Shown: piece after piece, positions 35,264 to 45,100 of the stretch | How positions within the stretch are numbered: the first letter of the stretch is position 1 | Layout: every line of letters begins with the position of its first letter | NCBI GenBank assembly: GCA_963836775.1 | Contig: CAWIKR010000002.1 | Location: forward strand, 2,232,001 to 2,296,000 | DNA: 64,000 nt | Reading direction: 5' to 3' | Source of the DNA: DASQPR01 sp963836775 | GTDB lineage: Bacteria; Actinomycetota; Actinomycetes; Mycobacteriales; Micromonosporaceae | Program-made: the position numbers and the translations under genes | Notes under the pieces: generated by a model | What the model saw: the letters and a program-made list of their open reading frames with translations, nothing else | Told to the model about the DNA's origin: nothing | Databases searched by the model: none

Positions 35264-37698
35264 TGCGTGCTCCGTCGCATGTAGGGGACGATCACCTGAG
35301 TCCGCGCATCGTGCCGGTCATGCACCAGGGCTCGGTTGGTGCGTGGCTGCCAGTCGAGCTCCGGCTCATCCAGCAGCTTGCTGACGTCACCGGCCGGCAC
35401 GTTGAGCAGCACGAGTCCGGCCACGTCGGCCTGGCCGGCCGGGCCGCCGATGTCGTCCTTGAACCGTCGCAGGCCGCGCCACCACCCCATCAGGTGCGTA
35501 CGCGCACCGGGCCCGTCCCGCAATGCTCGATGCAGGACCGATCCGGTGCCGTCCAGGCCGAACCCGACAATGTAGGTGTCGTGAGTGGACGGATCGCCGA
35601 GAATGCTCCGCAGCGCGGTGATCTCGACCACCTCGACCGTGTGCCCGGCCTCGGACAGATCGGCCGCGAGCGTCACCGCGACGTCCTCGCCGGCCGGGAC
35701 CAGCGGCGCCAGAACAAACCGGACACTGCCCGGCTTGTGTTGCGCGGCAACCGATCGGGTGGCCGCGTCCAGCATCGTGGCGCCCATCTCGGACGGGCCG
35801 ATGATGGCCAGATGGCGTCCTGGCTTAGCCTCGAATGCGAAGGTCACCGGGGACAGCTCGACGTCGAATGCGTGACCGAGATAGGCCGATGGTCGTCGCG
35901 ATCGGGGAATGCGCTTCGGTGTTTGGGCCGGCGCGAACCCCTGGAAAACATGGGGCGCCTGGGAACCGGCCGGCCGCGCGAGCCATAGCTTCCGGCGCGC
36001 GCTGGACAGCGTCTTCGCGTCGGTGCCAGGGTCCGGGAAGTCGACCAGCCGCTCATGCGCTCGGGAGGCGCCGGCCGGTCCGCCCAGGCCCCCGGCCATG
36101 TTCACGATGGCGGTGCCCAGGCGCAGTTGATCGGCCGAGCTGTTCTGGACGTCCAGCACTTCGCTTCCGCCGGGCAGCGCGATCCGGACCGGGAATTGGC
36201 CGAACACCGAATCCCGCTTGGCAGCCAGCGATCCGATGCCGGTGGTCGTCGACGCCGACAGGATCAAGTGGATGCCGTAGCCGCGCCCGCGCCGGGCCAG
36301 CCCGTCGAGCAGGGCGGCGGCGTCCGTGGCGATCCGGTCGCCGCCGGCCAGGAGCAGTGGAAACTCTTCCAGGACGCAGACGATCCGCGGCATCCGCATG
36401 GTGGACCGATAATCGGCGAACCGCTGGACGTCGGCCTTTTCGAAGAGCTCGGTGCGCTCGGTCAGCTCGCGATCGAGTTCATGGAGAATCGCCAGGCCGT
36501 AGGCACGGTCGACCTCGGCTCCGACGACCCGAGTGTGGGGGACCCAGGTCGGTTCCCGGTCGCTCGGCGTGAAGTCGCGGAACGCCGCCCCGCGCTTGAA
36601 ATCCAGCAGGTAGAGCGCCAATTCGTCGGGCGCGTAGGAGGCACACAGCCCGAACAGCACGTTGGTCAGGAACGACGTCTTGCCGGCGCCATGACGGCCC
36701 CCGACCAGCCAGTGCGGGGTGAGATCGTTGATCCGCAACGGAAGCGGCGCCAGGCCGGCGACGCCGACGGTGGTGGACAGCCCGGCCGCCGAACTCTGCT
36801 GCCAGATCTCGGCGGGAAGCAGGTCACGCAGCGTCAGGGCATCGGCGGCGCGAGCCAATGCCGCCACGCCGTCACAGATCGCCTCGATGACCGCCGCGGG
36901 AGGATCCGGGTCGAGCTCTGTCGGCAGATCGAGCGCGCCGATCCGCGGCTCGCCGTCGTCGTAGGTCACCCGGGTGGCATGCGAGAGCTCGATGTCGCCG
37001 ACGGCGATCACCGAAATCCGGGACTCGGCGTCCTGCCCGGCCAGGGCTTTGATGCGAGCGACGTCGGTGGCGTCGGCCCGGGCCGGCAACGCCGCCACCA
37101 CGACCACCAACTGTCGTCCAGGCGGGGCCGGTGAGCGTACCCATTGCTCCGCCTCGGCCAACACGGCCCGCAGGCCGGCGCGATCGGTGACCGGCGGCGG
37201 CATCAGCCGCCCATCGAAAAGAGCGCCGAACGCCTCGAACACCGACCCGCTCGGATCCACCGCGCGGACCCGCAGCGACCCCGGCGTGGTCGCCGCGATC
37301 AGACGCAGCAGCACCGATCGGAGCAACCCGGAGGTACGCGGATCCGACACCCCGGCGAGCGACAGGTGCCCGGCACCGAGCAGCGGCACGATCACCGGAA
37401 ATGTCGCGTCCGGGACCGGCGACGCGGTGCCGATCCGGACCGGGACCAGCGCCTCGGCGAACGTACCGGTCGGTTGCGAGCGCAACTCATCGGTGATCGG
37501 CAGGCTCAGCCAGCCGGGTGCCGCCCGGGTCGTGATCTCGGCCAGCGAAGCGGCCAGCCCGCGCTGGCGAATGGTGAACACCTCAGGTGCCCGCTGCGGC
37601 GCCAGATGTTCCAGCGCCCGCTCGGCCGCGTCGACCGTCGCGACCGCTTGGCGATGCAGGGACGCCGCGCGTTCGACCGTGGAGCGCACTCGGGCCAT
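35260..37698 (-). CDS. FtsK/SpoIIIE-type ATPase, EccC-like
   Basis: 812 residues. An N-terminal helical region (1-60) is followed by a degenerate ATPase-like domain, then a full FtsK/SpoIIIE domain with Walker A GGRHGAGKTS (Lys340) and Walker B VCVLEEF, in which Glu replaces the usual Asp. A third, C-terminal domain has only IGPSEMGATM at the P-loop position, with no Lys, so it should not hydrolyse ATP. There is no transmembrane helix, unlike eccC at 12.7 kb. The neighbours are type IV-like genes, so it may act as the coupling ATPase, as TcpA (also FtsK-like) does in clostridial conjugation. That role is an inference; FtsK-family membership is certain. Confidence 0.82.
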   Translation of the reverse strand: MARVRSTVERAASLHRQAVATVDAAERALEHLAPQRAPEVFTIRQRGLAASLAEITTRAAPGWLSLPITDELRSQPTGTFAEALVPVRIGTASPVPDATFPVIVPLLGAGHLSLAGVSDPRTSGLLRSVLLRLIAATTPGSLRVRAVDPSGSVFEAFGALFDGRLMPPPVTDRAGLRAVLAEAEQWVRSPAPPGRQLVVVVAALPARADATDVARIKALAGQDAESRISVIAVGDIELSHATRVTYDDGEPRIGALDLPTELDPDPPAAVIEAICDGVAALARAADALTLRDLLPAEIWQQSSAAGLSTTVGVAGLAPLPLRINDLTPHWLVGGRHGAGKTSFLTNVLFGLCASYAPDELALYLLDFKRGAAFRDFTPSDREPTWVPHTRVVGAEVDRAYGLAILHELDRELTERTELFEKADVQRFADYRSTMRMPRIVCVLEEFPLLLAGGDRIATDAAALLDGLARRGRGYGIHLILSASTTTGIGSLAAKRDSVFGQFPVRIALPGGSEVLDVQNSSADQLRLGTAIVNMAGGLGGPAGASRAHERLVDFPDPGTDAKTLSSARRKLWLARPAGSQAPHVFQGFAPAQTPKRIPRSRRPSAYLGHAFDVELSPVTFAFEAKPGRHLAIIGPSEMGATMLDAATRSVAAQHKPGSVRFVLAPLVPAGEDVAVTLAADLSEAGHTVEVVEITALRSILGDPSTHDTYIVGFGLDGTGSVLHRALRDGPGARTHLMGWWRGLRRFKDDIGGPAGQADVAGLVLLNVPAGDVSKLLDEPELDWQPRTNRALVHDRHDARTQVIVPYMRRSTQ

Positions 37699-37798
37699 GG
37701 GCTGAACCTAGCGCAGCGACCGATGCATTGCGCGGTAGGCGAAACTACCGTGTTGCGGCGAATAATACTTTTGGAGACTTGCCGGTCGGCGCTGCCGG

Positions 37799-38386
37799 TC
37801 ACTCCGCCCAGAGCAGGTAAATCGGCACTTCACGGGTGGCCGGTGCGGCTCCGCTCCAGGCCCACCGATACCAATCCTGCTCGGCGCAGATCCGCAGACA
37901 GATATCACCCTCATGATTCTGGTACGGCTCGGTGACCGCGCGAAGATCGCGGACGGCGCGCGAGCCGTCCGCCTGCACCAGGCGGCGGCCGGTCAGGTGC
38001 GCCAGCTCGCGCACCGGCACCGGATCTCGCCGTGGCGGAGCATCCAGCGACACCAATCGCGAGAGGACGTCGGATCCGGCCCTGGTGGCGGTGCCCGCCG
38101 TTGAGGCCACCTCGACCCAGACCCGCTCGATCGGCACCAACGGCGCGAACACTTCGGTCCGCTCGGCCTCGGAGCGATACCACTCATGCTCCGGCAGCAC
38201 CGGCACATAGGTCCGGGAGGTCGCCACGATCGTCGCATCGGCGCGTAGGTCGCCGCGCCAGCCGATCCCGGGAAGTCCAATCAGGACCCGCCGACCGCGC
38301 AGGTCGGCGTGTCCGGCGGCGGGAACCGGCAGGATCGGCGGCGGCGTGGTCGGCTCAATCGTTTCCGGTGCCCAGTCGTCCGGCAT
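37799..38386 (-). CDS. Soluble hypothetical protein of secretion block
   Basis: 195 residues, no signal peptide or membrane segment and no family I recognise. The N-terminus is Pro-rich (about 8-25). The rest mixes beta and helix and ends in a Trp/Tyr-rich stretch (DWYRWAW). The ATG lies 2 bp after the stop of the peptidoglycan hydrolase gene, so it is co-transcribed. A 100-bp gap separates it from the FtsK-like gene. Confidence 0.6.
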   Translation of the reverse strand: MPDDWAPETIEPTTPPPILPVPAAGHADLRGRRVLIGLPGIGWRGDLRADATIVATSRTYVPVLPEHEWYRSEAERTEVFAPLVPIERVWVEVASTAGTATRAGSDVLSRLVSLDAPPRRDPVPVRELAHLTGRRLVQADGSRAVRDLRAVTEPYQNHEGDICLRICAEQDWYRWAWSGAAPATREVPIYLLWAE

Positions 38387-38388
38387 CG

Positions 38389-39513
38389 TCACGACACCAC
38401 CCCAACCGGCGCTCCGTGCTGCCTCATGAATGTCACGGGATCGACGGCGCCAGCGTAGCTGGCATCGCCGTTGACATGGACCTCGAAATGCAGATGTGGC
38501 CCGGTCACATTGCCGGTGGCACCGACGTGCCCGATCACCTGGCCGGCGGTCACTTCCTGCCCGACCACCACATCCGGGCGCGACCCCATATGGCAATAGC
38601 GGGTGATGACGTTGTCGGCGTGCCTGATTTCCACCCACCATCCGCACCCGACCACCTGAAGCGATCCGTCCCGGTCGCAGCCATACCAGGCGCCGGAGGC
38701 GAGATGGGCGTTGCACTCGGCCACGATCACGATGCCGGAGGCGGCCGCGCGGATCGGCGTACCGCGGGCGGCCGCGAGGTCGACGCCATTGTGGGTGGGC
38801 CGGTCGGGGGTACGCCAGCCGGAACTGATCCGGGCCACCACCGGAACCGTCCAGCCGGATGCCGCGATCTCGGTTCCAGTGGCGCAGTGCAGGTTGGTGG
38901 ACGAACCGACGGCGAGCGCGGCGCCGTCGGCCAGCTGATTGACGATCTCGGTGGCCAGGGGTTCATGTTTCGCGTACGCGTCCGGATAGGCGCTGACCTG
39001 CACTCGCTGCGCGGCGCGAGTCAGTGGCATGGTCTCCCAGCCGGGGATCTTGACCAGCTTGTCGTAGAACTTCCCGGCGGCATAGGACGGATCGATGAGC
39101 TGCGCCGGCGTGCCCCACCCCATGCTCGGCCGCTGCTGGAACAGGCCCAGCGAGTCGTGGTCATTGCGGGCCCCGAGGTCGCCATAGTTGTGCAGGGTGG
39201 ATTCCTGCAGCGCGGTGGCAATGGCGATCACCCAGCCGCGCGGTGGCACCTTGCGGTCCTGGCCGACCTTGATGATGATCGCCGCGTTCTTGACCTGCTC
39301 GCCTGAGAGGGTCGAGATGTCCGGCAGCTTGCCGGTGACCGACACCTGGGTGGTGGAACCGCAGGCCAGATAGTCGTTGACGGTGTTTGCCGGGTCCGAC
39401 GGGGTGCCCTGCAGACCACCCAGGAAATAGGTGATCGTCCCGCCGACACAGCACAGCGCGATCAGTCCGATGGCGGCGCCGATCGCGATAATGACCTTGG
39501 CCCGGCTGGTCAT
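38389..39513 (-). CDS. Two-domain peptidoglycan hydrolase (lysozyme-like + M23 endopeptidase)
   Basis: 374 residues, anchored by one N-terminal helix (8-32). A lysozyme/lytic-transglycosylase-like domain follows (about 70-195), with probable catalytic Glu104 in ALQESTL and the SLGLFQQRP motif. A C-terminal M23 zinc peptidase has ligands His241 and Asp245 (HNGVD) and HLH at 340-342 (GPHLHFEV). One protein can thus cut both glycan and peptide bonds, as VirB1-type and Gram-positive conjugation hydrolases do to open the wall for a secretion channel. The ATG start lies behind an 18-bp repeat array. Location outside the membrane is inferred from topology. Confidence 0.88.
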   Translation of the reverse strand: MTSRAKVIIAIGAAIGLIALCCVGGTITYFLGGLQGTPSDPANTVNDYLACGSTTQVSVTGKLPDISTLSGEQVKNAAIIIKVGQDRKVPPRGWVIAIATALQESTLHNYGDLGARNDHDSLGLFQQRPSMGWGTPAQLIDPSYAAGKFYDKLVKIPGWETMPLTRAAQRVQVSAYPDAYAKHEPLATEIVNQLADGAALAVGSSTNLHCATGTEIAASGWTVPVVARISSGWRTPDRPTHNGVDLAAARGTPIRAAASGIVIVAECNAHLASGAWYGCDRDGSLQVVGCGWWVEIRHADNVITRYCHMGSRPDVVVGQEVTAGQVIGHVGATGNVTGPHLHFEVHVNGDASYAGAVDPVTFMRQHGAPVGVVS

Positions 39514-39570
39514 GGCGCTGTCCTGGTAATGGCGCGGGTCCTGGTCATGGCGCGGGTCCCGGTCATGTCG
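39510..39570. repeat. 18-bp tandem repeats at the hydrolase start
   Basis: ATG-containing units of ACC(A/G)GGACCCGCGCC start at 39566, 39548 and 39530 (leftward) and end at the hydrolase ATG 39513. The spacings are 18, 18 and 17 bp. The first ATG overlaps the upstream stop (ATGA), but the 17-bp unit shifts it out of frame, giving an 18-codon frame ending at 39510. Confidence 0.75.
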
Positions 39571-40087
39571 CCGTCCAGTCGATGCCGCTCACCAGCCAGC
39601 GACCATGATCGGCTTGCAGGGACAGCGTCAGCGTGCCGGTGTCGGTCGGAATCGCATACTGGACGAAGTCCGCGCCGATGTCGATCTGGGCCGCAGTACC
39701 GGTGACCCGGTCCGCCGGAACGCCGGCCGGATCGGCGCCGTTGAGCTCGTCGGTGAGCGCCGCGGTGGCGTATTTGGCCAGCGCCGCGTGCCACTGGTTG
39801 GCCGGGACATCGTGGTGCAGCCAGGCGTCGGCGAACTTCGCCGCGACCGCGCTCGGTCCGGTCTGACCCGGGTTCACCGAGGGTGCGGCCGGCGTCGGTG
39901 CCGCGCCCTCGCCGTCGTCCGGCGGTCCCGACGGCGCCGACGCGGTCGGTCCGGGACCGTTCGTGATCAGCTGCGGTGCGGAACCGTGGCCGACCACCTT
40001 CGCGAGCGCGACCACGATGACGACGAGCACGATCAGGCCGAGCCCGACGCCATAGCGCGGCCCGATCCGACGGAGCAGCGTACGCAC
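39563..40087 (-). CDS. Bitopic VirB8/TcpC-like protein
   Basis: 174 residues. A short cytoplasmic basic start (RTLLRRIGPRYG), one membrane helix (about 12-33), a Pro/Gly/Ser-rich linker (about 40-80) and a compact alpha+beta domain that looks like an NTF2/cystatin fold, ending LQADHGRWLVSGIDW. This is the layout of VirB8 and the Gram-positive conjugation protein TcpC. Sequence similarity is too weak to name it with certainty. GTG 40087 is 2 bp from the stop of the VirB6-like gene. The role would be assembly of the secretion channel outside the membrane. Confidence 0.68.
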   Translation of the reverse strand: MRTLLRRIGPRYGVGLGLIVLVVIVVALAKVVGHGSAPQLITNGPGPTASAPSGPPDDGEGAAPTPAAPSVNPGQTGPSAVAAKFADAWLHHDVPANQWHAALAKYATAALTDELNGADPAGVPADRVTGTAAQIDIGADFVQYAIPTDTGTLTLSLQADHGRWLVSGIDWTAT

Positions 40088-40089
40088 GC

Positions 40090-42030
40090 CTAGCTCCCGA
40101 CCGTGCTCGACTCGGGTCGCCGGGCCGGTGCGGAAGGCGGTGTCGAGCCGGGGCGATAGACGACATAGTTGGTGGGTCCGTGCGGGACGTCCGGCTCGGT
40201 CCACTCGCCAGCCGACCGGCGGGGCCGGCTCTTGCCGACTTGGGCCGCGGCGACCGCGAGCTCCGGCTGCCCGGCGGCGACCGCCGCGACCGCGGCCGCG
40301 GTGCGCGCGCCGGAACCGGACGAGCGGCGGCCCTCCACCGGGTCTTCGTGCCTCGATTCAGGGCGCTGCACCTGCACGTCTACGGTGCGGTCGCGGACCA
40401 GCCGCGGCTCGTTGGTGGCGCCACGTTCGGCGACTTCGAGACGGGCCGCCGTACGCATTTCGCGGAAGAACCGCCGGTGCCAGCTCCCAGCCGACGCGAC
40501 CGTGGCACTCGGATCCCGGCCGCCCATCTGAGTGATCCGGCGATAGGGCCGCAACAGCAGCCAACCCACCACCCCGCAGAGCCACATCAGCGTGACCTGC
40601 AACCAGCCGGGCAGCGTCGCGGTGTCCATGATGAGGTCGACCGCGTAGAGGTAGATGGCGGCGCCGGTGCCGAAGATGATGATGTTGAACATCGCCGCGA
40701 CCACCGCGTTGGCGAGCCGGCGCAGCCCGGCGCTGGCCGGTCGCAGCAGGCCCACCGTGCCGAGGACCGGCGCGGCGATCACCGCCCATCGGAAGATCAG
40801 GAATCCGATCAGCACCAGGATCGAGGCAGTGATGTCGAACATCGCGAAGAACAGCGACGACAGCACTGCGATGAATCCGGCGCCGACTCGATCCATGCCG
40901 TGGTTGCCCTGCAGGTAGCTATAGGCTTCCGGATCCTCCGCCTTGATCTGCTCGGCGATCTGCATCCATTCCTGCTCCTTGTCGTTGAGCAGGGCCGACC
41001 GAGCGTCCGGATCGTTCTCGATCTTCTGCGCTTCTTCCCAGGTCAGGGACTTGGAGTAATAGAGCGCGGGGCCGTACTTCTGGGCCGTCGGACTGTCCGC
41101 GGAGCCGAGCAACCCGCGCAGCCAGTTGCGGTAGAGGATGGTCTCGGTGACCGTGTCGCTGGCCCGGATCGCCGGATCCCGGTGGTCGACACAGGCGTTC
41201 GGGTCGGGCGATGCGCACGCCGAGTCGGTGGCGTCGGTGGCCTCCGGACCGATCGCGCTGTGCACCACGCTCAGCCCGCTCACCAGCGACGAGTCGGCGA
41301 GATGTGCCGACCGCACTGGCCACGCGGCGATCGCGGTGATCGCGACCATCACGAAGATCGCCCAGCCGGCCGTGGTCATCGCGTTGCTCATATCCGACTG
41401 GCGAGACCGCCACATCAAGTAGAGGCCGACGATCGCCAGCGTCACCGCGCCGAAGACGGTGAAGACCTTGGCGTAAATGGATTGCGTGGCCTTCTGCACC
41501 AGAGGGTCGGCCCACCCCCACAGGCTGGACGGATCCCACGCCTTCTCGCGCAGCGCGTTCGAGGCGCCGATGATCGACGTCGCGATCATGAATTCGCCGT
41601 TGGCGAGCGTGTCCTCGAAACTGTCGGTCGGATGCGTCACCCCGGTGACACACCCCTGGTCATAGAGCGAGTAGTCGTAGCCGGCGTAGCCGAACCGGCT
41701 GTACATTCCGCTGACGCCGGTCTGCGTCGCCGACTCCGGCTCCGACGCGAACCAGCCGGACATGCCGGCATCGGGCGTCTCCGGCGTCGGCGCCTCCAGG
41801 CACTGGGCCCGCTGGACGCCGACCTTGGACAGCTTGCCGACGCAGTCCTTCAGGTTGAACGGGTTGGCCCACTCCTTGGCGGTGCACTGGTCGACGACTG
41901 GAGCCTTCACCGGGGCATGGGCGGCGGCTGGGGCGGACGGGCCCAGCAGCACCGCCATCGCTCCGATGACGAGCACGCTCAGCCATCCGGCGGTCCGTCG
42001 CTTCCGTCGGCCCGCAATTGACCCCAACAT
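40090..42030 (-). CDS. Polytopic VirB6/TrbL-like membrane protein
   Basis: 646 residues. A signal peptide (about 1-37, ending AAAHA) leads an extracytoplasmic region with several cysteines. Hydrophobic segments follow at about 187-210, 216-237, 385-428 (two or three passes), 441-469 and 476-496, then a 150-residue polar, Arg/Ala-rich cytoplasmic tail. A large external loop lies between the second and third helices. This topology matches inner-membrane channel proteins of type IV systems of Gram-positives. The next gene starts 2 bp on, so it is co-transcribed with the VirB8-like gene. The 167 bp upstream of it contain no credible gene. Confidence 0.72.
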   Translation of the reverse strand: MLGSIAGRRKRRTAGWLSVLVIGAMAVLLGPSAPAAAHAPVKAPVVDQCTAKEWANPFNLKDCVGKLSKVGVQRAQCLEAPTPETPDAGMSGWFASEPESATQTGVSGMYSRFGYAGYDYSLYDQGCVTGVTHPTDSFEDTLANGEFMIATSIIGASNALREKAWDPSSLWGWADPLVQKATQSIYAKVFTVFGAVTLAIVGLYLMWRSRQSDMSNAMTTAGWAIFVMVAITAIAAWPVRSAHLADSSLVSGLSVVHSAIGPEATDATDSACASPDPNACVDHRDPAIRASDTVTETILYRNWLRGLLGSADSPTAQKYGPALYYSKSLTWEEAQKIENDPDARSALLNDKEQEWMQIAEQIKAEDPEAYSYLQGNHGMDRVGAGFIAVLSSLFFAMFDITASILVLIGFLIFRWAVIAAPVLGTVGLLRPASAGLRRLANAVVAAMFNIIIFGTGAAIYLYAVDLIMDTATLPGWLQVTLMWLCGVVGWLLLRPYRRITQMGGRDPSATVASAGSWHRRFFREMRTAARLEVAERGATNEPRLVRDRTVDVQVQRPESRHEDPVEGRRSSGSGARTAAAVAAVAAGQPELAVAAAQVGKSRPRRSAGEWTEPDVPHGPTNYVVYRPGSTPPSAPARRPESSTVGS

Positions 42031-42197
42031 TTCAGTGGGCCCGGCAATTGAACTGGCTTGGCCGCGGCGCTCCCGAGCAGATCGGCCGGCTGTATTGCGG
42101 TTGTCGCGAATGCAATCCCAGCTTTCGACTCGTCGGCCGTCGGGCCATCCTCGACTCGGGAGTCGCCTCGCACCTGCCGATCCATTTGCCGGGCACG

Positions 42198-45100
42198 CTA
42201 GTCCTCCGATGACTCTGCGAGACCCGACGCGGGGGCAGCAGCCGGGGTGGTATCCAGGTAGTCGAGCAGCGTGGGAACGTACGAGACGTCGATTCGCACC
42301 TTCTGGACGCGGCCGTCGACGTCACGCATGACAAATTCGCGGAATCCGAGCCGGTCCGACGACCCGCTGTCCGCGGTGGACAGAGACGCAAGCGTCTCTT
42401 CATAACCAACCTCTGTGGGTATGCGCAACAGACGCAACGCCTCGGCAGCGATCTCCGGGTCCTGCGCGATCCGGCCGACGAACACGGTGGAGACGAGGTT
42501 CTGCACATCGAGTCCGAGGATGTCCTGTGGGTTCTGCGACGCCACCAGCGCGGCCAGATTCCACTTGCGGCTGTCGCGGGCCAACCGGACCAGGAATGAT
42601 CGGCCGGAGCGCCAGCCCTCCATGAAGTGGCCCTCGTCGAGCCCGACCAGCTTGCGGGCGTGCATCGAGCCGCCGTAGCAGCGCCGGACCGCCAGCCGGT
42701 GCGCCGTGTGCAGCATCGGCAGCGCCAGGGCCTCCTCGGCGGACCAGTATTCGCGCTCGATCTTCAGGTCCGGCAGCCGCAGCCCGGCCATGGTGATGAC
42801 GGTCAGCGCCGCGTCGGACCCGAGCAGACCCGGTGGCGGAGTGCCGAAGAACAGCATCGCGAGCGGCATCTCGGCGGTGTCCAGCAACAGATGCGCCAGC
42901 TCCGAGGCGTCGTCATCGTGCATCTCTTGGAGGCACCGGACCACGTCCTCGAGGGTCGAGGTCTCCTCGGCCGGCACGGTCCGGACCGCATGCCGCAGCA
43001 GCGTCGCGGTCGATGCCTCCCGGGCCACCTGCGGCGGCACCAGCATCGCGCAGATGTCCTGCACCAGCATGCGGCGCTCGGCACGGGCGTTGGACAACGC
43101 GATCTCGTACTCTCGGTCGCCCGGCGCGCCGGACCCGAAATGGTCCCGCTGCGGAGTCGGGATCAGGGCGTACGGCGCCAGGGTGCCCTGGTCCGAACCG
43201 GTCAGATTGAGCACCCGGGAGTAGGGCGCCAGCTCCGGCATCGCGGCCAGGTGCGCCAGCGGTCCGGACGGGTCCAGCAACGTCACCTGTACGCCGCGCC
43301 GGGCCGCCAGGTAACCGAGCGCGCCGAGCAGGGTCGACTTGCCACCGCCCGGCTCGGCGACGAACACCGCCAGGCCGGAGCGCTCCCGCACCTCCATCGG
43401 GAAGTGCAGATCCAGGAAGACCGGCCGGCGCGACGTCCCGGCGGTACGCCCGATCAGGTCGCCACGGGTATCACCGACGGTGGACGCGGCCTGTGGCAGC
43501 GCCGCCGCCAGCAGCTTGGCCGGCATTCGCCGGACGTAGCCGGTGTTGGCGATCGGCTCGCCCGGGATGAACTCACGAGCCAGCCAGTCCTGGTTCTTCG
43601 GATGCTGCAGCGAGATCCGCAGCTCCCGGGAGTAGCTGGCGGTGAGCCGGCGGGCCCGCTCGAGGCACTCCTCCCGGGTGGCGGCCGAGACCGCGATCCG
43701 GTGCCAGCCGTGTGCTCGGGACGAGTCCACCGGCAGGCCGGTGGTCATCTCATCGCCGATGTGCAGCGCCCGCTGGGCCAGCCGCTCCAGCTCCGGTGGT
43801 GCGTCCATGCCGTGTTCGGCGTAATCCAGCTGCTGCGACCGGATCATCCGGAGCCGGTGCTCCAGGTTCCGGAACGAGTCGCCGGGACCGAGAATGTCCA
43901 CCCGGGACGAGATCTCCAGCGGCCACGGCATCCGCTCCGAGAAGTGCAGCCAGGGCTCGTGCCGTTCCGGGATCTCCAGTGGTTCCATCCGGCCCACGGC
44001 CAGCACCGCGACATGCCGCTCCTCGCCGGTGAGCCGGTTGACCAGCTTGACCGTCGACCCGTAGGGCGTCCGGTAGCGCTCGATCGACTCGGTGATCGCG
44101 AGCAGGTCGCCGCCGCCCCACTCGCCACTGGTCACCGGCGACATCGTCGGCGGCGACATGCCGAGCGCGACCGACCGGTAGAGCAGCCACTCGAGCTCCC
44201 GGGCGGTGGCGCGCCGGCCCCGCATGCCGAAGGCGCCGAGCACCTCGTCGAACTGCTCGACGGTGCGGGCCATCCGGCGCCGCTCGCCCTCCGGCACACC
44301 CTTGCCGAAGAGGTGCGAGACGCGCTCGGCGAAATTCGCTCCGAACGAGCGGCGGGCGAACGTGACACCCAGGTAGGTCTGGCCCTCGGCGTGGTTCACC
44401 TGGCGCAGGTGCCGCTGCGCGGCCACCAGGTGATCGGCCCAGGTCGGCGCGCCGTCCACCGACGGCAGTGGTGCTGACGTGTTCACGTCGACGGTCCGGG
44501 CCCAGTCGTTGGCCGCGAACGGCCGGGTGGTCCGGCGCAGATGCAGCCGGAATCCGGCCAGGCTGGAGAACTGCTCGGCGATCGCCAGCAGGAGCGCCTC
44601 GCGCTCGGCGTCGGGCCGAAACGACCAGCGCACTTCGGGCAGCCAATACCAGGCCGTCACGGTGTGCGGCGTAAAGGTCAGGTGGCCGGCCACCTCGGTG
44701 ATGGCGAGTTCGACCGCCGGGTCGCGGTCGCGTTGCTTACCGCGGGCCGTCGGCAGTGGCGCGATCGGCTTGACCGGAGTGGCCGTGGCCCGGGTCGGCG
44801 GCCGGCGCCGCGGCGGCTCCGGGCCGCGTTCGCGCACCGGTGGCTCCGCGGGCCGCTCACGGACCGGTGGCTCCGCGGGCCGCTCACGGACCGGTGGCTC
44901 CGGTTGGTCGACCCGGACCGGCAGGTCCGCACGCTGATCTCCGCCGCTCGCACGCCGATCGCCGGCGCGGCCACTGCCGGCCCGAGAGCCGCCGGCCGCT
45001 GGCCCACGGCGATCCTGAGGCGCGGCTGTGCGGCGATCCTGAGGCTCGGCCGTGCTGCGATCCTGGGAGGCGGCAGCGCGGCGATCCTGAGGCGCCGCGC

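Noticed and set aside
41979..42185. Small leftward frame between the VirB4-like and VirB6-like genes
   Set aside because: No ribosome-binding site, overlaps the VirB6-like start and its product has no feature of a membrane or secretion protein.
42627..44477. 616-codon rightward frame opposite the VirB4-like gene
   Set aside because: Antisense to the conserved ATPase core; low-complexity product.
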